Shown: piece after piece, positions 43,096 through 52,537 of the stretch
Layout of the letters: each line of letters starts with the position of its first letter
Numbering within the stretch: position 1 is the stretch's first letter
DNA from: Halorubrum salinarum
GTDB lineage: Archaea > Halobacteriota > Halobacteria > Halobacteriales > Haloferacaceae
Reading direction: 5' to 3'
Assembly (NCBI RefSeq): GCF_013267195.1
Contig: NZ_CP053941.1
Span: 2,232,001-2,296,000, forward strand
Length of the DNA stretch: 64,000 nucleotides
Program-made: the position numbers and the translations under genes
The notes under the pieces: generated by a model
The model's database searches: none
Told to the model about the DNA's origin: nothing
What the model saw: the letters and a program-made list of their open reading frames with translations, nothing else

Positions 43096-43494
43096 GTCGG
43101 GAGTGAGCGGCCGACGGTCAAGATCAGACAGCCCGTTGTACGCCTGGTCGGAGCCGATGAGCACGCCGCCGTGGCGCGTCGCAGCGTGTGCCGCGTGAAG
43201 CGCGTCGAACGGCGTGAGATCGTGGTCATCGAGGTACGTTGCCGCCGCGAGCAGCAGTTCCTCTTCCTCCGGTGACGGCAGCGGAACCAAATCAAGCATG
43301 TTCGCAACGAGCGGTGTCACCTCGAACTCGAACCCGTCGTCTTCCCTGTACGCGGCGACGAGAAACTCCGCGTACGCGAGCAGCGACGTTTCGACGGATT
43401 CCTCGGCGAGGACCGCTTCGACTTCCTCGCTCAGCCAGTCGTCGGGTTTCGCCACGGCGAAGAGAAAATTGGTTTCGACGTACGTCGCCGTCAC
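43093..43494 (-). CDS. VapC-type PIN toxin
   Basis: The 133-residue protein starts TATYVETNFLFAVAKPDDW, a PIN first strand with E7 in place of the usual aspartate, and continues with SLLAYAEFLVAAY, LTPFDALHAAHAA and LIGSDQAYNGL, which supply the remaining acidic residues. It is a type II toxin that cuts RNA. It overlaps the antitoxin gene by four bases and follows it. Confidence 0.88.
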   Translation of the reverse strand: MTATYVETNFLFAVAKPDDWLSEEVEAVLAEESVETSLLAYAEFLVAAYREDDGFEFEVTPLVANMLDLVPLPSPEEEELLLAAATYLDDHDLTPFDALHAAHAATRHGGVLIGSDQAYNGLSDLDRRPLTPD

Positions 43495-43748
43495 GTGTCA
43501 GACTCCTCCGCGGTTTCTCGGCGGGCCTCCTCCGCGATCGCTGCCCGCGCGTCTTCACGAAGCTCATCGATATCCTTCCCCTCGAAAGCGGGGCCCACGC
43601 TCTCACGGACCGCTTGTAGCGGGTCGTCGTCCACGGGAACGAGGACGATTCGACTCGGCAGGTCAACCACGCGGAACCGCTCGCCGTGACGATCTCGGAG
43701 ATCCTTCGAGAGGTAAATTCTCCCTCGATCATCAGTCTCAGTCGTCAT
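43491..43748 (-). CDS. VapB-type AbrB-family antitoxin
   Basis: The 85-residue protein has an N-terminal swapped-hairpin AbrB fold, TTETDDRGRIYLSKDLRDRHGER, and a C-terminal acidic tail (DIDELREDARAAIAEE) that should wrap around the toxin. It precedes the VapC gene with a four-base overlap. A GATTGTTATCC box near 43775 sits about 27 bases before the ATG. Confidence 0.85.
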   Translation of the reverse strand: MTTETDDRGRIYLSKDLRDRHGERFRVVDLPSRIVLVPVDDDPLQAVRESVGPAFEGKDIDELREDARAAIAEEARRETAEESDT

Positions 43749-43975
43749 ACCTCATACAACGCGTGGGATAACAATCAAATTTTCCCAATACCGCAGCTTT
43801 CATCCCGTCACCCGTTCTGGCGATGGATTTCAGCGGCACTACCGAATAGCGGACAGCTTTTGCCGGAGTACGTTCACCGGTTCCCGACCATACAGTGTAC
43901 TAAGAACACCCGTAACGGGGTACTCTGGATGACCTGTGGGCCACACACTTACCTGACCGCACCCATCGACCAGAC

Positions 43976-44149
43976 ATGCCCAGCAACGACGAAGAACCGA
44001 ACGCGGGGGAGCGACCGGACCCGGACGATATCGAAGAGACGACGCAAGGCCACCCCGAGGACGAGGACATGGACATCATCGACGAACCCGATCCCAGCGC
44101 AGGAAAGCAACCATGCCCGGACGACGAATCAACTGACGACGGTGAGTGA
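43976..44149 (+). CDS. short acidic protein, 57 residues
   Basis: An ATG at 43976 opens a 57-residue frame with about half acidic residues: it begins MPSNDEEPNAGERPDPDD and contains DEDMDIIDEPDPSAG before ending DDESTDDGE. This composition is typical of real haloarchaeal proteins and unlike the shadow frames around it. No promoter box was confirmed. Confidence 0.45.
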   Translation: MPSNDEEPNAGERPDPDDIEETTQGHPEDEDMDIIDEPDPSAGKQPCPDDESTDDGE

Positions 44150-44441
44150 TCGTCAGCGGGCCGCGCACCGATCAGTCCGCGGAATCCCTCCGTCCTCTTC
44201 AGGCACGACACGCGAGGACAACAGATGAGCCGCACAAGCCTGGAGAGCATGGGATAACCTCAAATGGCTCTGTTGAAATCCTCAGCCGGTGATACGTTCC
44301 CAGGGCTCTGCTGAATACAGCGCGCGAGCCGGTCATCTACGTCTCTGTTCGATGCCTCGACAGCATCCATCCAGAGATGAGTGTAACGTCTACGCCTCAA
44401 ACATAAGAAAACTTATATGAATGCGTGACATTTAATACCAA
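44150..44441. other. gap with IS-terminus-like motifs
   Basis: The stretch contains GGCTCTGTTGAAATCC at 44267 and GGCTCTGCTGAATAC at 44304, both like insertion-sequence ends, but no gene. A TATA-type box (TTATATGAATG near 44412) lies about 30 bases before the lipoprotein gene. Otherwise I see nothing. Confidence 0.4.
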
Positions 44442-46289
44442 ATGAGTGATTCATCATCTCCGAAGAGCAGTGCCGCCAACACGGACGATCTGCCGCTTCG
44501 CCGCCGGAGCCTACTCGCCGCAACTGGTGCCGTTACTGTCGTCGGACTCAGCGGCTGTCTGGATCGGGTGGCCTCGACAGCGACGAACACCGGAGCATCT
44601 CCGGCGGCTGTGTTTGCGGGGAGGACTGTGGACGGCGCCGCCACCACGCTTGGCGAGCCGCGTGTTACTCGATTGACTCCCGCATTGAGTGTTGGATCGG
44701 GGTCGCTGTCCGGTGATGTCGAACTGGAGGGGTGGGTCACGGCGACGGCTATCAGCGCGGCCAACTACAACAACACCCGGAGCAACAAGGCAGGCGTTAC
44801 AGCCCCCGACTTCGATGACGTTGACACCGACAGCGATGGCGTGGGAGACGGGACCGCGGAGACACGGGCGAACTACAACAACACACGGAGCAACCGGAGT
44901 ACGGTGCGCCCGCCGGACATACTCGACGACGACCTCGACGAGGACGACGAGACGTTCCGGGTCGTGTCGAGGTTGGACACAGAACTTCAGGAGGCGACTG
45001 CGAGGGCGTGGGCGACGATCTCGAAGCGGAGTGCCCGGACGGGACGGAACCCGGAACTCGACCGTGAGGTTTCGGCGGCGCTGGAGGCGATGGCAGGAAC
45101 GCTCTCGGAGATGCGGGCCGAGTTAGAGCGGTGTTCCGACGACGTGTGCAGGGTGGCGCTGGAGAACGTCGGGGCCAGAGAGGCAGACGTTCGCCGGGCA
45201 CAGGAGTACGCCGCGGAGAGTGAGTGGGCGGCGTTCGGCGTTACCGACGAGGACGCCGCTATCTTGACGGGTGAGTATCTTGCCCCCCCGATAATTTTCG
45301 ATGCGCCCGGTGCGTCCGACCTCGGAGAACGGGCAGCGTTGTTCCGATATCTGGATGTGGAGCCAATCGTAGCGGAACGGTTCACGGTCTGTCTGCCTGA
45401 CGCGGAAGTGCCGGGCGGGAACGGAAGTATCAGGGAGGCGGTAACGCCCCAGCGTTTCATCGACTACATCACGGGGAACAAACACGACGATATACTCATT
45501 GATGGGGTACCGTTGGTGTTCGATCTCGCAGCGGCTCCTGATGCTGACGGAGACAGCGGGTGTGTGGCACATAATGGTGAGGTCGTGTGTTGGTCGCCAC
45601 ATCTGTCGGCGGCAATCTCCGGCCCGGTGTCGACAGGCGGGAGTCTCGAAGTCATCCGCGGAGACGAGATGACGGCGGTGGTCAGCGACCGCACTCCTCC
45701 CGGCTTGGAAAGAGTCTGTGAGCGTATTGGGGCTGATAGCTCGTGTGGAGAGGGCGTGTGGACGCGACCGTCGCTGCCGAGTTCGGGGTCTGGTGTCTCC
45801 GTCTTTCAGGTGATGGTGCAGCCCCCCGAGTGTCCACATCCGTTCCCGGCGTTGCTGTACGTCCAGCAGTATCGGAACGATGACCAACTCATCTACACTG
45901 GTGGCTGGATCATCGACGACGCAGCCCTCTACGAACGGGCGGTGACCGTGCTGACCATGAGAGAAGCGACAGCAGTCGTGGGCATCGACCTCGACGACGT
46001 GGATTCGGACTCGGATGGTGACGGCATCCTTGATGCGCTGGAGCGGGCGTCCCGAGGTACTCCAGGAGCCCTTCGCTACAACGCACGGGGAGCGCAGATC
46101 ATTTCGGGGTCGGTTGAGTTGTTGGCCGAGGCCGGCGTTTTGTCGCGTGGGACGGTTGATGGAGACGAGTACGGGTTCGTGACGACCATTGATATGACTG
46201 CACCGATTCTCCACCTCGCAAATGCGGGAAGCGCGTCGAACGAGGTGAAGTTCAAAGCGGGAGCAGAACTGTCGGGGCAGGTCAACTGA
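44442..46289 (+). CDS. Tat lipoprotein of unknown function with calcium-loop motifs
   Basis: The 615-residue protein begins with a Tat signal and lipobox: LRRRSLLAATGAVTVVGLSG then C39, so it should be lipid-anchored outside the cell. Two EF-hand-like or thrombospondin type 3-like loops occur, DDVDTDSDGVGDG and DVDSDSDGDGILD, near residues 127 and 513. A nine-residue repeat, ANYNNTRSN, occurs twice early in the mature protein. Cysteines in the middle (for example CVAHNGEVVCW) may form disulfides. No enzymatic motif is seen. A surface role such as attachment or calcium-stabilised binding is inference. Confidence 0.7.
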   Translation: MSDSSSPKSSAANTDDLPLRRRSLLAATGAVTVVGLSGCLDRVASTATNTGASPAAVFAGRTVDGAATTLGEPRVTRLTPALSVGSGSLSGDVELEGWVTATAISAANYNNTRSNKAGVTAPDFDDVDTDSDGVGDGTAETRANYNNTRSNRSTVRPPDILDDDLDEDDETFRVVSRLDTELQEATARAWATISKRSARTGRNPELDREVSAALEAMAGTLSEMRAELERCSDDVCRVALENVGAREADVRRAQEYAAESEWAAFGVTDEDAAILTGEYLAPPIIFDAPGASDLGERAALFRYLDVEPIVAERFTVCLPDAEVPGGNGSIREAVTPQRFIDYITGNKHDDILIDGVPLVFDLAAAPDADGDSGCVAHNGEVVCWSPHLSAAISGPVSTGGSLEVIRGDEMTAVVSDRTPPGLERVCERIGADSSCGEGVWTRPSLPSSGSGVSVFQVMVQPPECPHPFPALLYVQQYRNDDQLIYTGGWIIDDAALYERAVTVLTMREATAVVGIDLDDVDSDSDGDGILDALERASRGTPGALRYNARGAQIISGSVELLAEAGVLSRGTVDGDEYGFVTTIDMTAPILHLANAGSASNEVKFKAGAELSGQVN

Positions 46290-46531
46290 CCGCTCCACGT
46301 TGGGCTGTCTGTCCGCCTCCGGCAGCGTGATGTTCGGCTGTGTGTAGTTTTTCGTTTCCTTTCGGCCTGTGGTACTGTCGAGCAGACTGATGTCGTATGT
46401 GACGAAGCTGGCGTGTTCTTCGCGCAGAGATGATCCAGTCTGTTAGCTACACTTCGGTTTGCCAGTATTTGCTCTGCTACATACACCCTCTGTATCGGTC
46501 ACGTCGCTACTGAACGTTGTTTGTGAAGTTC

Positions 46532-47235
46532 CTACCCGTGATGGACACGACGTAGTGCATCAGCCGTTGCTGTCCCTGAGATGCGGATGTATTTTTGCGC
46601 AATCGCCAGATTGCTCCACCCCATCAGAGCTTGGAGCGGTACAGGGGCGACGCCCTTGTAAGCGTGGTAGCTGGCAGCAGTCGCTCGTAGACAGTGTGGG
46701 TAGACACGTCCCGAAAGGTCGGCTTCGTCGGCTGCGGCCTGTACTCGCCTGTTGATTGTAGACCGCGAGCGGGGAAACGCATCGTACCGGCTAGCAAAAC
46801 GTTCAACGCACAGCTCAAGCCGAAGCGAGAGATCAAATGGAATGAGCCGTGCGGAAGCGACTTTCTCGGATGCCATCGGGATTCAAGAGCATCTACGGTA
46901 GATAGGTCGTCGTTGTGAGTGATTTCTTGCTTGGCCTGACGTCGGCAGTACCCGCATTGGCACGGTTCGTGCTGTGGGATACGAATCGTGCGACGGTTCC
47001 AATTCACCCACTCAGTCTGGAAGTGTGCGATCTCCCCTGCTCGGAGCCCAAGTCGGCCTGCGATGAGGCAAATAAATCGTGCCTCAAAATCGCGTGGTGC
47101 TGGAAGATCTGAGCATGCTTCAAGTAGGAGCTCGAATTGGCGGTCGGTGAGGACATCTTCGTGAGTGTGCCGAGTCGTCAATGCCTGTCGATGTCGGTCG
47201 GCCCATTCAGTTCCGGGTTGCTTGTGGTGAGACAC
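46532..47235 (-). pseudogene. phage integrase (tyrosine recombinase), frameshifted
   Basis: The minus-strand frame from ATG 47235 reads MSHHKQPGTEW and RFICLIAGRLGLRAGEIAHF, containing the first catalytic arginine. After about residue 123 it loses meaning, while the frame ending at 46532 continues with SEKVASARLIPFDLSLRLEL, HCLRATAASYH (catalytic H and R) and AQKYIRISG (tyrosine). A one-base deletion near 46867 explains this. All catalytic residues survive otherwise, so the break is recent or a sequencing error. Confidence 0.85.
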
Positions 47236-47363
47236 TAGTGGGCGTTCACATGGTGGGAGATTGGGAGTACCGCCGAACCGTGATACATAGAGGGCGCAAG
47301 TCGGTCACACCGAAACGTGGAAAAATATGTACCCTCCGTACGTGTGTCAGTTAGACAGTTTCT

Positions 47364-47816
47364 ATGTCCGAGATTGTCGTTCGGCCCGTCGGGTACGCTG
47401 AAGACGAGCCCGTCATCCGGCGGATCGGGGAGCGGAACCTATACTTGGGCAACAAGCATGCGGCTGATTCTGAGCGGCACAATCAGTCGTTTCAATACGT
47501 CCTCTCGGTTTCGACGGACGACCACCCACTGACAACACATCATCATCCACTGGACGATGGGCCAGGTAACGACTGGACGGAGTTCGAAGGGGCGGTCGAT
47601 ACTACACGACGGCTCTATCGGAGGGACGGCTCAGTTCTGGTTCACTGTACTGCGGGCATCTCCCGGAGCAGTACGGTTATTGCGACAGCGCTCGCCGCCG
47701 AGGAATCCCGGCCGCTCCGCGATACATTCTCGGCCGTCTTACAGGCACGGCCAAGCGCAACGGCGAATCCTGCGCTCCATGAGTTGGCAGTCGTATATCT
47801 GGCAGCTCGGGCGTGA
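47364..47816 (+). CDS. dual-specificity protein phosphatase
   Basis: The 150-residue protein has the phosphatase loop VLVHCTAGISRSSTVIA with C95 and R101 (HCxxGxxRS) and the general-acid region HPLDDGPGND (D64/D65). It is the compact archaeal/viral dual-specificity type. Substrates may be phosphoproteins or RNA 5' ends. It stands alone between the decayed integrase and the IS5-like element. Confidence 0.88.
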   Translation: MSEIVVRPVGYAEDEPVIRRIGERNLYLGNKHAADSERHNQSFQYVLSVSTDDHPLTTHHHPLDDGPGNDWTEFEGAVDTTRRLYRRDGSVLVHCTAGISRSSTVIATALAAEESRPLRDTFSAVLQARPSATANPALHELAVVYLAARA

Positions 47817-47817
47817 C

Positions 47818-48772
47818 CAAGCTGCTGTATAGAACCTCTATATTCAGCAGTCCGTTCCTCTCGAAATCACGGACATTCGCCTCCCTCGTGTGAAATGGCG
47901 AGGCTTCGCTCCAGATTGTGAACGATGCACTTAATGACGAGTTCGCGGAACTGCTTCCACCACAGGCGTGACCGGACGAATGCACCGAACTTCTGTTTGA
48001 TCGCCACGTTGACTGTCTCGTTCATGTTCCGCCTGTGGTAGAGATCGCTGTCCAGTCGCGCATTCCACGCTTTGTGGAGAGGTGTAAACTCCCGATGCTT
48101 GATGAGTGGTCGAATATCGTGGTCATGGGCGAACTGCCGGAGTTTCTGGTCGTCGTATCCCTTGGTCACCGGTCAACACCGCGATGGATTCCGCGTTCCG
48201 TTTCACCACCTGTGGCGCAATCTGTGTATCGTGCTTCCGCGTTGTCGTTACGTGAACATCGAGAACGGCGTTGGACGCCGTATCGACCAGTAGCGTCGTC
48301 TTCAGCTGCTGGGTGGTGAGGTTCGTTCGTTTCGTGTAGTGAGTTGAGGCATGCGCCCGCTCAAACCCGGACGCATCGATACCAGTGACACCACTGACCG
48401 GTAAATCTGTGAGCGAGACGTTCAGTAACACCCGCCAGACGGCCATCTCCAAGCGGTCGAACGCCTTGTAGAGTGTCGAGGGTGTAGGGATTGAATCGAG
48501 ATTGAGGGCATCACGGATGCGAGGCATCTCGATGAGTTGGTCAACAAGATCGCGGTACGTGGTCGTCTTTTTCACTTTGAGACAGAGCAGGACGACATGT
48601 TGGCGGAGCGTGAACCGCTTCCGTGAGTAGCGTGTCGAAAACCGTGTCACAGCACGGCGAGCCAGCATCATAGCCCGTTCAACGAACCGAAGGAGTCGTG
48701 ACTTCGGGAGAGTAACCATCTTCCTCCAGATACTCACCAGTCATGTTTGTCAGCAAGGGTTTCAACAAGGCC
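47818..48772 (-). mobile_element. IS5-family insertion sequence (degenerate)
   Basis: The transposase remnant is bounded on the right by GGCCTTGTTGAAACCCT (minus strand, 48756-48772). A degenerate partner may lie near 47818-47840 (AGCTGCTGTATAGAACC). The left boundary is approximate. No target-site duplication was verified. Confidence 0.5.
47867..48737 (-). pseudogene. IS5-family transposase, frameshifted
   Basis: The N-terminal frame (from 48737) has YRDLVDQLIEMPRIRDALNL and DLPVSGVTGIDASGFERAHA with a catalytic aspartate. It breaks after VLTGD near 48165. A second frame, ending at 47867, continues KGYDDQKLRQFAHDHDIRPL and AFVRSRLWWKQFRELVIKCI, holding the C-terminal motif. A single extra base at about 48165 accounts for it. 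The element is likely inactive. Confidence 0.8.
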
Positions 48773-48825
48773 ACTTCGGCAAGTATATCTCCGCTTATAG
48801 GCACGTAAGAGAGTCAACAGTAGCA

Positions 48826-50121
48826 CTATAACTTCTTGGCGAGATATTCCGTATATTCCTTGATGCTGATTGCATTAGTATCAACTTCATCCAGATTCTT
48901 CCGCTCAATGTAGGCACTGGCCTCTTGCTTTTCATCGTCATCTAGCTGTCGCGCTGCTGATCCAAGTAGCACCACGATCGTTTCAAATTGCTCGAAAGAT
49001 GCCTCTACTATGTTATCAACACGAATATCATCTGCTCTTTCGGACAACACGTTGTCTAGCACTTGTAAGAACCGTTCCTCTCCGACTGACTCCTGAAGAC
49101 TCAAGAACATCTCACTAAGATTGATTGTAAGCTCGGTCGTTTCTAACCAATCCATACTTGAGCTGTTTTTTATCCCTTCAGTCTCACGGATGTTATCCAG
49201 CAGCATCCGGCAATTTCTAAGCATCTCCACATTCGTGTCTGAGGCTCTCACTCTTGGGATATTCATAACTTCTACATTAGCGTCATTCTTGAGATACTCT
49301 TCTATGAAGGTCCCCGGAAGCTCTTCTCGACCTGTGAGTTCAAGAGTACATTTACCGTCGACTTCCCCATCAAATTTGAAATACTTCATGCCCCACGGGA
49401 GAGTCACGACCACCGCAATCGTGTTGTGGTGCTCCTCGTAGTATATACTGACATCAACTCCATGAAGACCCTCATTTGGACGAACGATCTCAGGAGTAAG
49501 ACCAAATTGTTTGAGTTGCTCAGGTATTTTCGTATTTTCAGAGAGAGGGAGTTTCTCAAGTTCAGTCATCCCGTGGATGAATTCTGCTTCCTCTGTACTG
49601 TCCGCTTCAGTCTCTTGCTCTAATGCTTCTAAATCATACTTCTCATCGTTAAGCTTGGACTCTGAGGCGAGCTTCACACACAAAAGTTCAACGTGAGACG
49701 AGACAATACTGAAAAAATAATTAGTAATTGGGGAACTTGCCTGTTGCGCTCGCTTTTGGAAGCGTCCAGCTGCATCAATCAAATATTCATACTGCCCCCA
49801 AGGCCCGTTCTCACTTCCTTCGACGTAGTACCCAAACTCAGCGACATAGTGGAGAATAATAATTGGTAGATCCTCACCTTCCGGCCGGCAGATCCGATAC
49901 TCATCCGAGAGAACCTCAAATTGATACTGCTCAATAGTCTCGCTACCATCTTTCAATTTCACAACCAATCTGTTATTATATGGACCACTATCCTGTAATT
50001 GGATAACGACAGAATCTTTCTTGACCCATGGGTCAGCCCTGCCATCGGGAGATTGGACTTCTTCCTCACCAGGCCATAAGCTAGGAGTAGACTGATAACT
50101 CTCTTCACGCAATATCTTCAT
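48826..50121 (-). CDS. protein of unknown function, AT-rich gene
   Basis: The 431-residue product is acidic and mostly helical, with a central WGQYEYLIDAAGRFQKRA and a C-terminal AISIKEYTEYLAKKL. The gene is visibly more AT-rich than its neighbours and uses codons rare in the core, a sign of transfer. I see no catalytic motif, signal or membrane helix. Its position between two decayed transposases in the defence island suggests cargo of unknown role. The ATG at 50121 is preferred over two upstream TTG codons. Confidence 0.65.
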   Translation of the reverse strand: MKILREESYQSTPSLWPGEEEVQSPDGRADPWVKKDSVVIQLQDSGPYNNRLVVKLKDGSETIEQYQFEVLSDEYRICRPEGEDLPIIILHYVAEFGYYVEGSENGPWGQYEYLIDAAGRFQKRAQQASSPITNYFFSIVSSHVELLCVKLASESKLNDEKYDLEALEQETEADSTEEAEFIHGMTELEKLPLSENTKIPEQLKQFGLTPEIVRPNEGLHGVDVSIYYEEHHNTIAVVVTLPWGMKYFKFDGEVDGKCTLELTGREELPGTFIEEYLKNDANVEVMNIPRVRASDTNVEMLRNCRMLLDNIRETEGIKNSSSMDWLETTELTINLSEMFLSLQESVGEERFLQVLDNVLSERADDIRVDNIVEASFEQFETIVVLLGSAARQLDDDEKQEASAYIERKNLDEVDTNAISIKEYTEYLAKKL

Positions 50122-50172
50122 CAACAAATTTCCAAGAAAGCAGATGTTAAAAATCTGTGGGAAATTCTGGTG

Positions 50173-51197
50173 CTACTCGCTAGAGGTCACAAACGTGGAC
50201 AAGCATCGACTCACCTTTGGTGGATCGTACACCTCCTCACGCTCCAGCATATGGAAGGTCGACACGAGCAGTTTTCGCGCCGTTGCGACAATCGCTATCT
50301 GGTGGTTCTTCCGCTGTTTCAACCGAGCGTAAAACCGCCCAAGGTACAGATCGTTACACCGATGAACCGCCGTTTGGACGCATTGGACGAGGATCCATCG
50401 TAAGTCTCCACTTCCTCGTTTCGAGATTGATCCTTTAGTCCGCGAGTCACCTGACTCGCGGACGACCGGATCCAATCCCGCGTAGCTCACTACCTGATTC
50501 GCCTCGTTGAACCGGTCGATCTCACCGATCTCCGAGGTGATCAGCAACGACGAGTAGAAACTCACGCCGGGAATCGTCATCAACCGCTGCGTCTCGTCCA
50601 GAGACGCAGCGGTCTCTTCGATCATCTCTTCGAGTTCCTCAATCTGAGCGGTGAGCTCGTCGATGATCGAGAGGAACGACTCCATCAACTGATCGCCGAC
50701 CACACCGAGGGAGAAATCCTCGCCGGCGAGGATTTCTCTCCCGTTCACGCTGAACGGATCCCAGTCGTAGGTGATCCCGTGTTTGTCGAGAACAGCGTGG
50801 ACTTCGTTTTTGAAATCCGTCCGCTTCTCGACTAGTCGCTCCCGGCCGCGCACGAGTGTGCGGCGCTCCCGGAGTTCTTCGGGCGGAACGTAACTCTCAG
50901 CGATCATGCCGGCTCGGCAAAGTTGCGCGAGCAACTTCGCGTCGAGCCGGTCGTTTTTCACCCCAGCATAGCCGATCGGCTTGGTTGGCTCGGCTCTGCG
51001 ACAACCACGTCGAGGGCGTCGTAGACCGTGTAGTAATTGCTGGTTGCTTCGATCGCCGCTTTGGCTCCAGCGTATTCTTCGGCGACTTCGTCAAGATTCG
51101 CGTTTGCGACGCGAATCTCTTCGACGACCTCGGCATCGTCGTCCAAAACAGCGACGTGCGACTCATCTTTGTGAAGGTCGATTCCGAGGTAGTACAT
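50173..51197 (-). pseudogene. IS110-family transposase, single-base frameshift
   Basis: The N-terminal frame starts MYYLGIDLHKDESHVAVLDD, the RuvC-like first DEDD strand, and loses meaning after AEPSQ near 50987. The downstream frame resumes KNDRLDAKLLAQLCRAGMIA and ends with the C-terminal MTIPGVSFYSSLLITSEIGE and YAGLDPVVRESGDSRTKG of IS110. A one-base deletion near 50987 would restore one reading frame of about 340 residues. IS110 elements lack terminal repeats, so the ends are not called. Confidence 0.85.
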
Positions 51198-51239
51198 GGT
51201 TCCTCTGGAGTGGGAAGTGCGTGAAGGGAGCCACACCTA

Positions 51240-51493
51240 TTCGGGCTCGCCGCCGACGAGCGCCTTGCCGTCGGTGAGTCCGATGACGTCGATCTCGTGG
51301 TCCCGATACTACCACCGCCGACATCGACGATCGGTGCGTTCCCCCGATCTTCAAGCATCTTCTTCACGAGGCTCGGTTTTCCGAGTCGTCCCCGCCCGTA
51401 CACGACAGCGAGCGGCGCGTTCCCCGACTCGAACAGGCCGTGAAGCCGATCCAACTCATCCGAACGCTTCACGAGCCCAATCATACCGCTCAC
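51240..51493 (-). pseudogene. archaeal P-loop ATPase (DUF234-type) remnant
   Basis: The start, MIGLVKRSDELDRLHGLF, and the altered Walker A VVYGRGRLGKPSLVKKML (KP in place of KT) belong to the archaeal ATPase_2 family. In another frame at 51240-51305, DHEIDVIGLTDGKALVGGEP resembles the C-terminal DUF234 nuclease-like region. The middle is deleted and the C-terminus ends at the IS110 element, so only the two ends of the gene survive. Confidence 0.6.
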
Positions 51494-51512
51494 TCAGCGC
51501 GCACGAAATACA

Positions 51513-51541
51513 ATACTCTGAATAATTATATTCCAGAGTAT
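51513..51541. promoter_or_regulatory. 8-bp inverted repeat in an AT-rich promoter region
   Basis: ATACTCTG at 51513-51520 and CAGAGTAT at 51534-51541 are exact inverted copies around an AT-rich centre. A third AGAGTAT follows at about 51550. The region lies upstream of the decayed ATPase gene, so this was probably its operator. Confidence 0.45.
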
Positions 51542-51658
51542 CGTATTCAAGAGTATCATCTCAAGCAGTAGCGAGCAGCGACTGCTGACCGTCTCCCGAT
51601 CGCTTATGAGCAGCCCTCCACCCGTCAGCTCAAATAAAAATGTGTTCGCCGCGCGTTA

Positions 51659-52153
51659 CTATCGAGGGTCGTCAGGGTTCCCTGACGGGAAGTGCCGTTC
51701 AGGATCGACGTCGGCACAGATCCGACAGATCGGGCTCGGCCCGTCATCTGGTTCAACCCACATCCCGTCGAGTGACCGGCCGCACTCAGCGCACTCCTCC
51801 GGGAAGTCCGGGAATCGGTACGCGTCAATCAGTTCGTAAATCCAGATCGCCTCAGCGATCTTCGACCGAGCCTCGGCTGCGACTTCCCTGAAGCCGGACA
51901 AGCTCTCGAACCCGTGTCGTTGAACGAACTGTTCAGCCATCTCCTCGTCCGTCATGACTGGAGATGTCCCGAGTTGCCCCCACACGAACGCGAAGGCCTC
52001 CGGTCCACTCAGCAGCGCCGTGTCCTCAAGCGCAGCTTTCAGTTCGTTGTCCAGCGGATGGTACGGGTTACTGAACGTCTCGTCGATTGTCGTCTCGTTA
52101 CCGTATCGTTGCGAGTCAGTCGGGAACTGCTCGCGGATGGGTTTGTCTGGCAT
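51659..52153 (-). CDS. zinc-ribbon protein of unknown function
   Basis: The 164-residue protein ends with a zinc ribbon: C121 and C124 in EECAECGRSL, and C143 and C146 in PICRICADV. The rest is helical with an acidic N-terminus. The start is uncertain; I use ATG 52153, but an in-frame ATG at 52261 would add 36 residues. It lies downstream of the RAMP operon on the same strand, 384 bases away, and may belong to the same island. Confidence 0.6.
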   Translation of the reverse strand: MPDKPIREQFPTDSQRYGNETTIDETFSNPYHPLDNELKAALEDTALLSGPEAFAFVWGQLGTSPVMTDEEMAEQFVQRHGFESLSGFREVAAEARSKIAEAIWIYELIDAYRFPDFPEECAECGRSLDGMWVEPDDGPSPICRICADVDPERHFPSGNPDDPR

Positions 52154-52537
52154 TGGTGTATCCGTAGTTGTGACTGGGTTGCCGGTTGCGTCGTTTACAG
52201 TGCCGTCGGCTGACGAGGAAGCCGGACCCTCCCTCAAAGTACTACGGATGCACAGATCACGCATCCACGTCGTTCCTGAGCTGTCCGGTGATGGCTTACA
52301 ATCACGTCGAGATGGTGTGTGATTATCAACTTTTCCCCCACCCCTCGCGGCACGCACACGGCACGTCACAGCAGACACCGCGCCAGCACGACTGGCTCCC
52401 TATCGAAACCCTACCTTCAACCCCGCTCCTCTCCCGGCTCTGCTGAACGACCAGATCTTTCTACCGCTGAGCGGACAGGGTTCGTGAGTTGGTGCTCGCC
52501 ACATGGCGAGGTGGCACCCCGCGACTACACTCGCGGA
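52154..52537. other. 384-base gap without a supported gene
   Basis: The stretch contains GGCTCTGCTGAACGACC at 52435, like the terminus seen at other decayed insertion sites, and an AT-rich box near 52322. An in-frame extension of the zinc-ribbon gene could reach part of this region. Otherwise nothing is seen. Confidence 0.35.

Noticed and set aside
48826-50121. Assigning the AT-rich gene to a known abortive-infection family
   Set aside because: No motif of any Abi, ATPase or nuclease family could be seen by eye.
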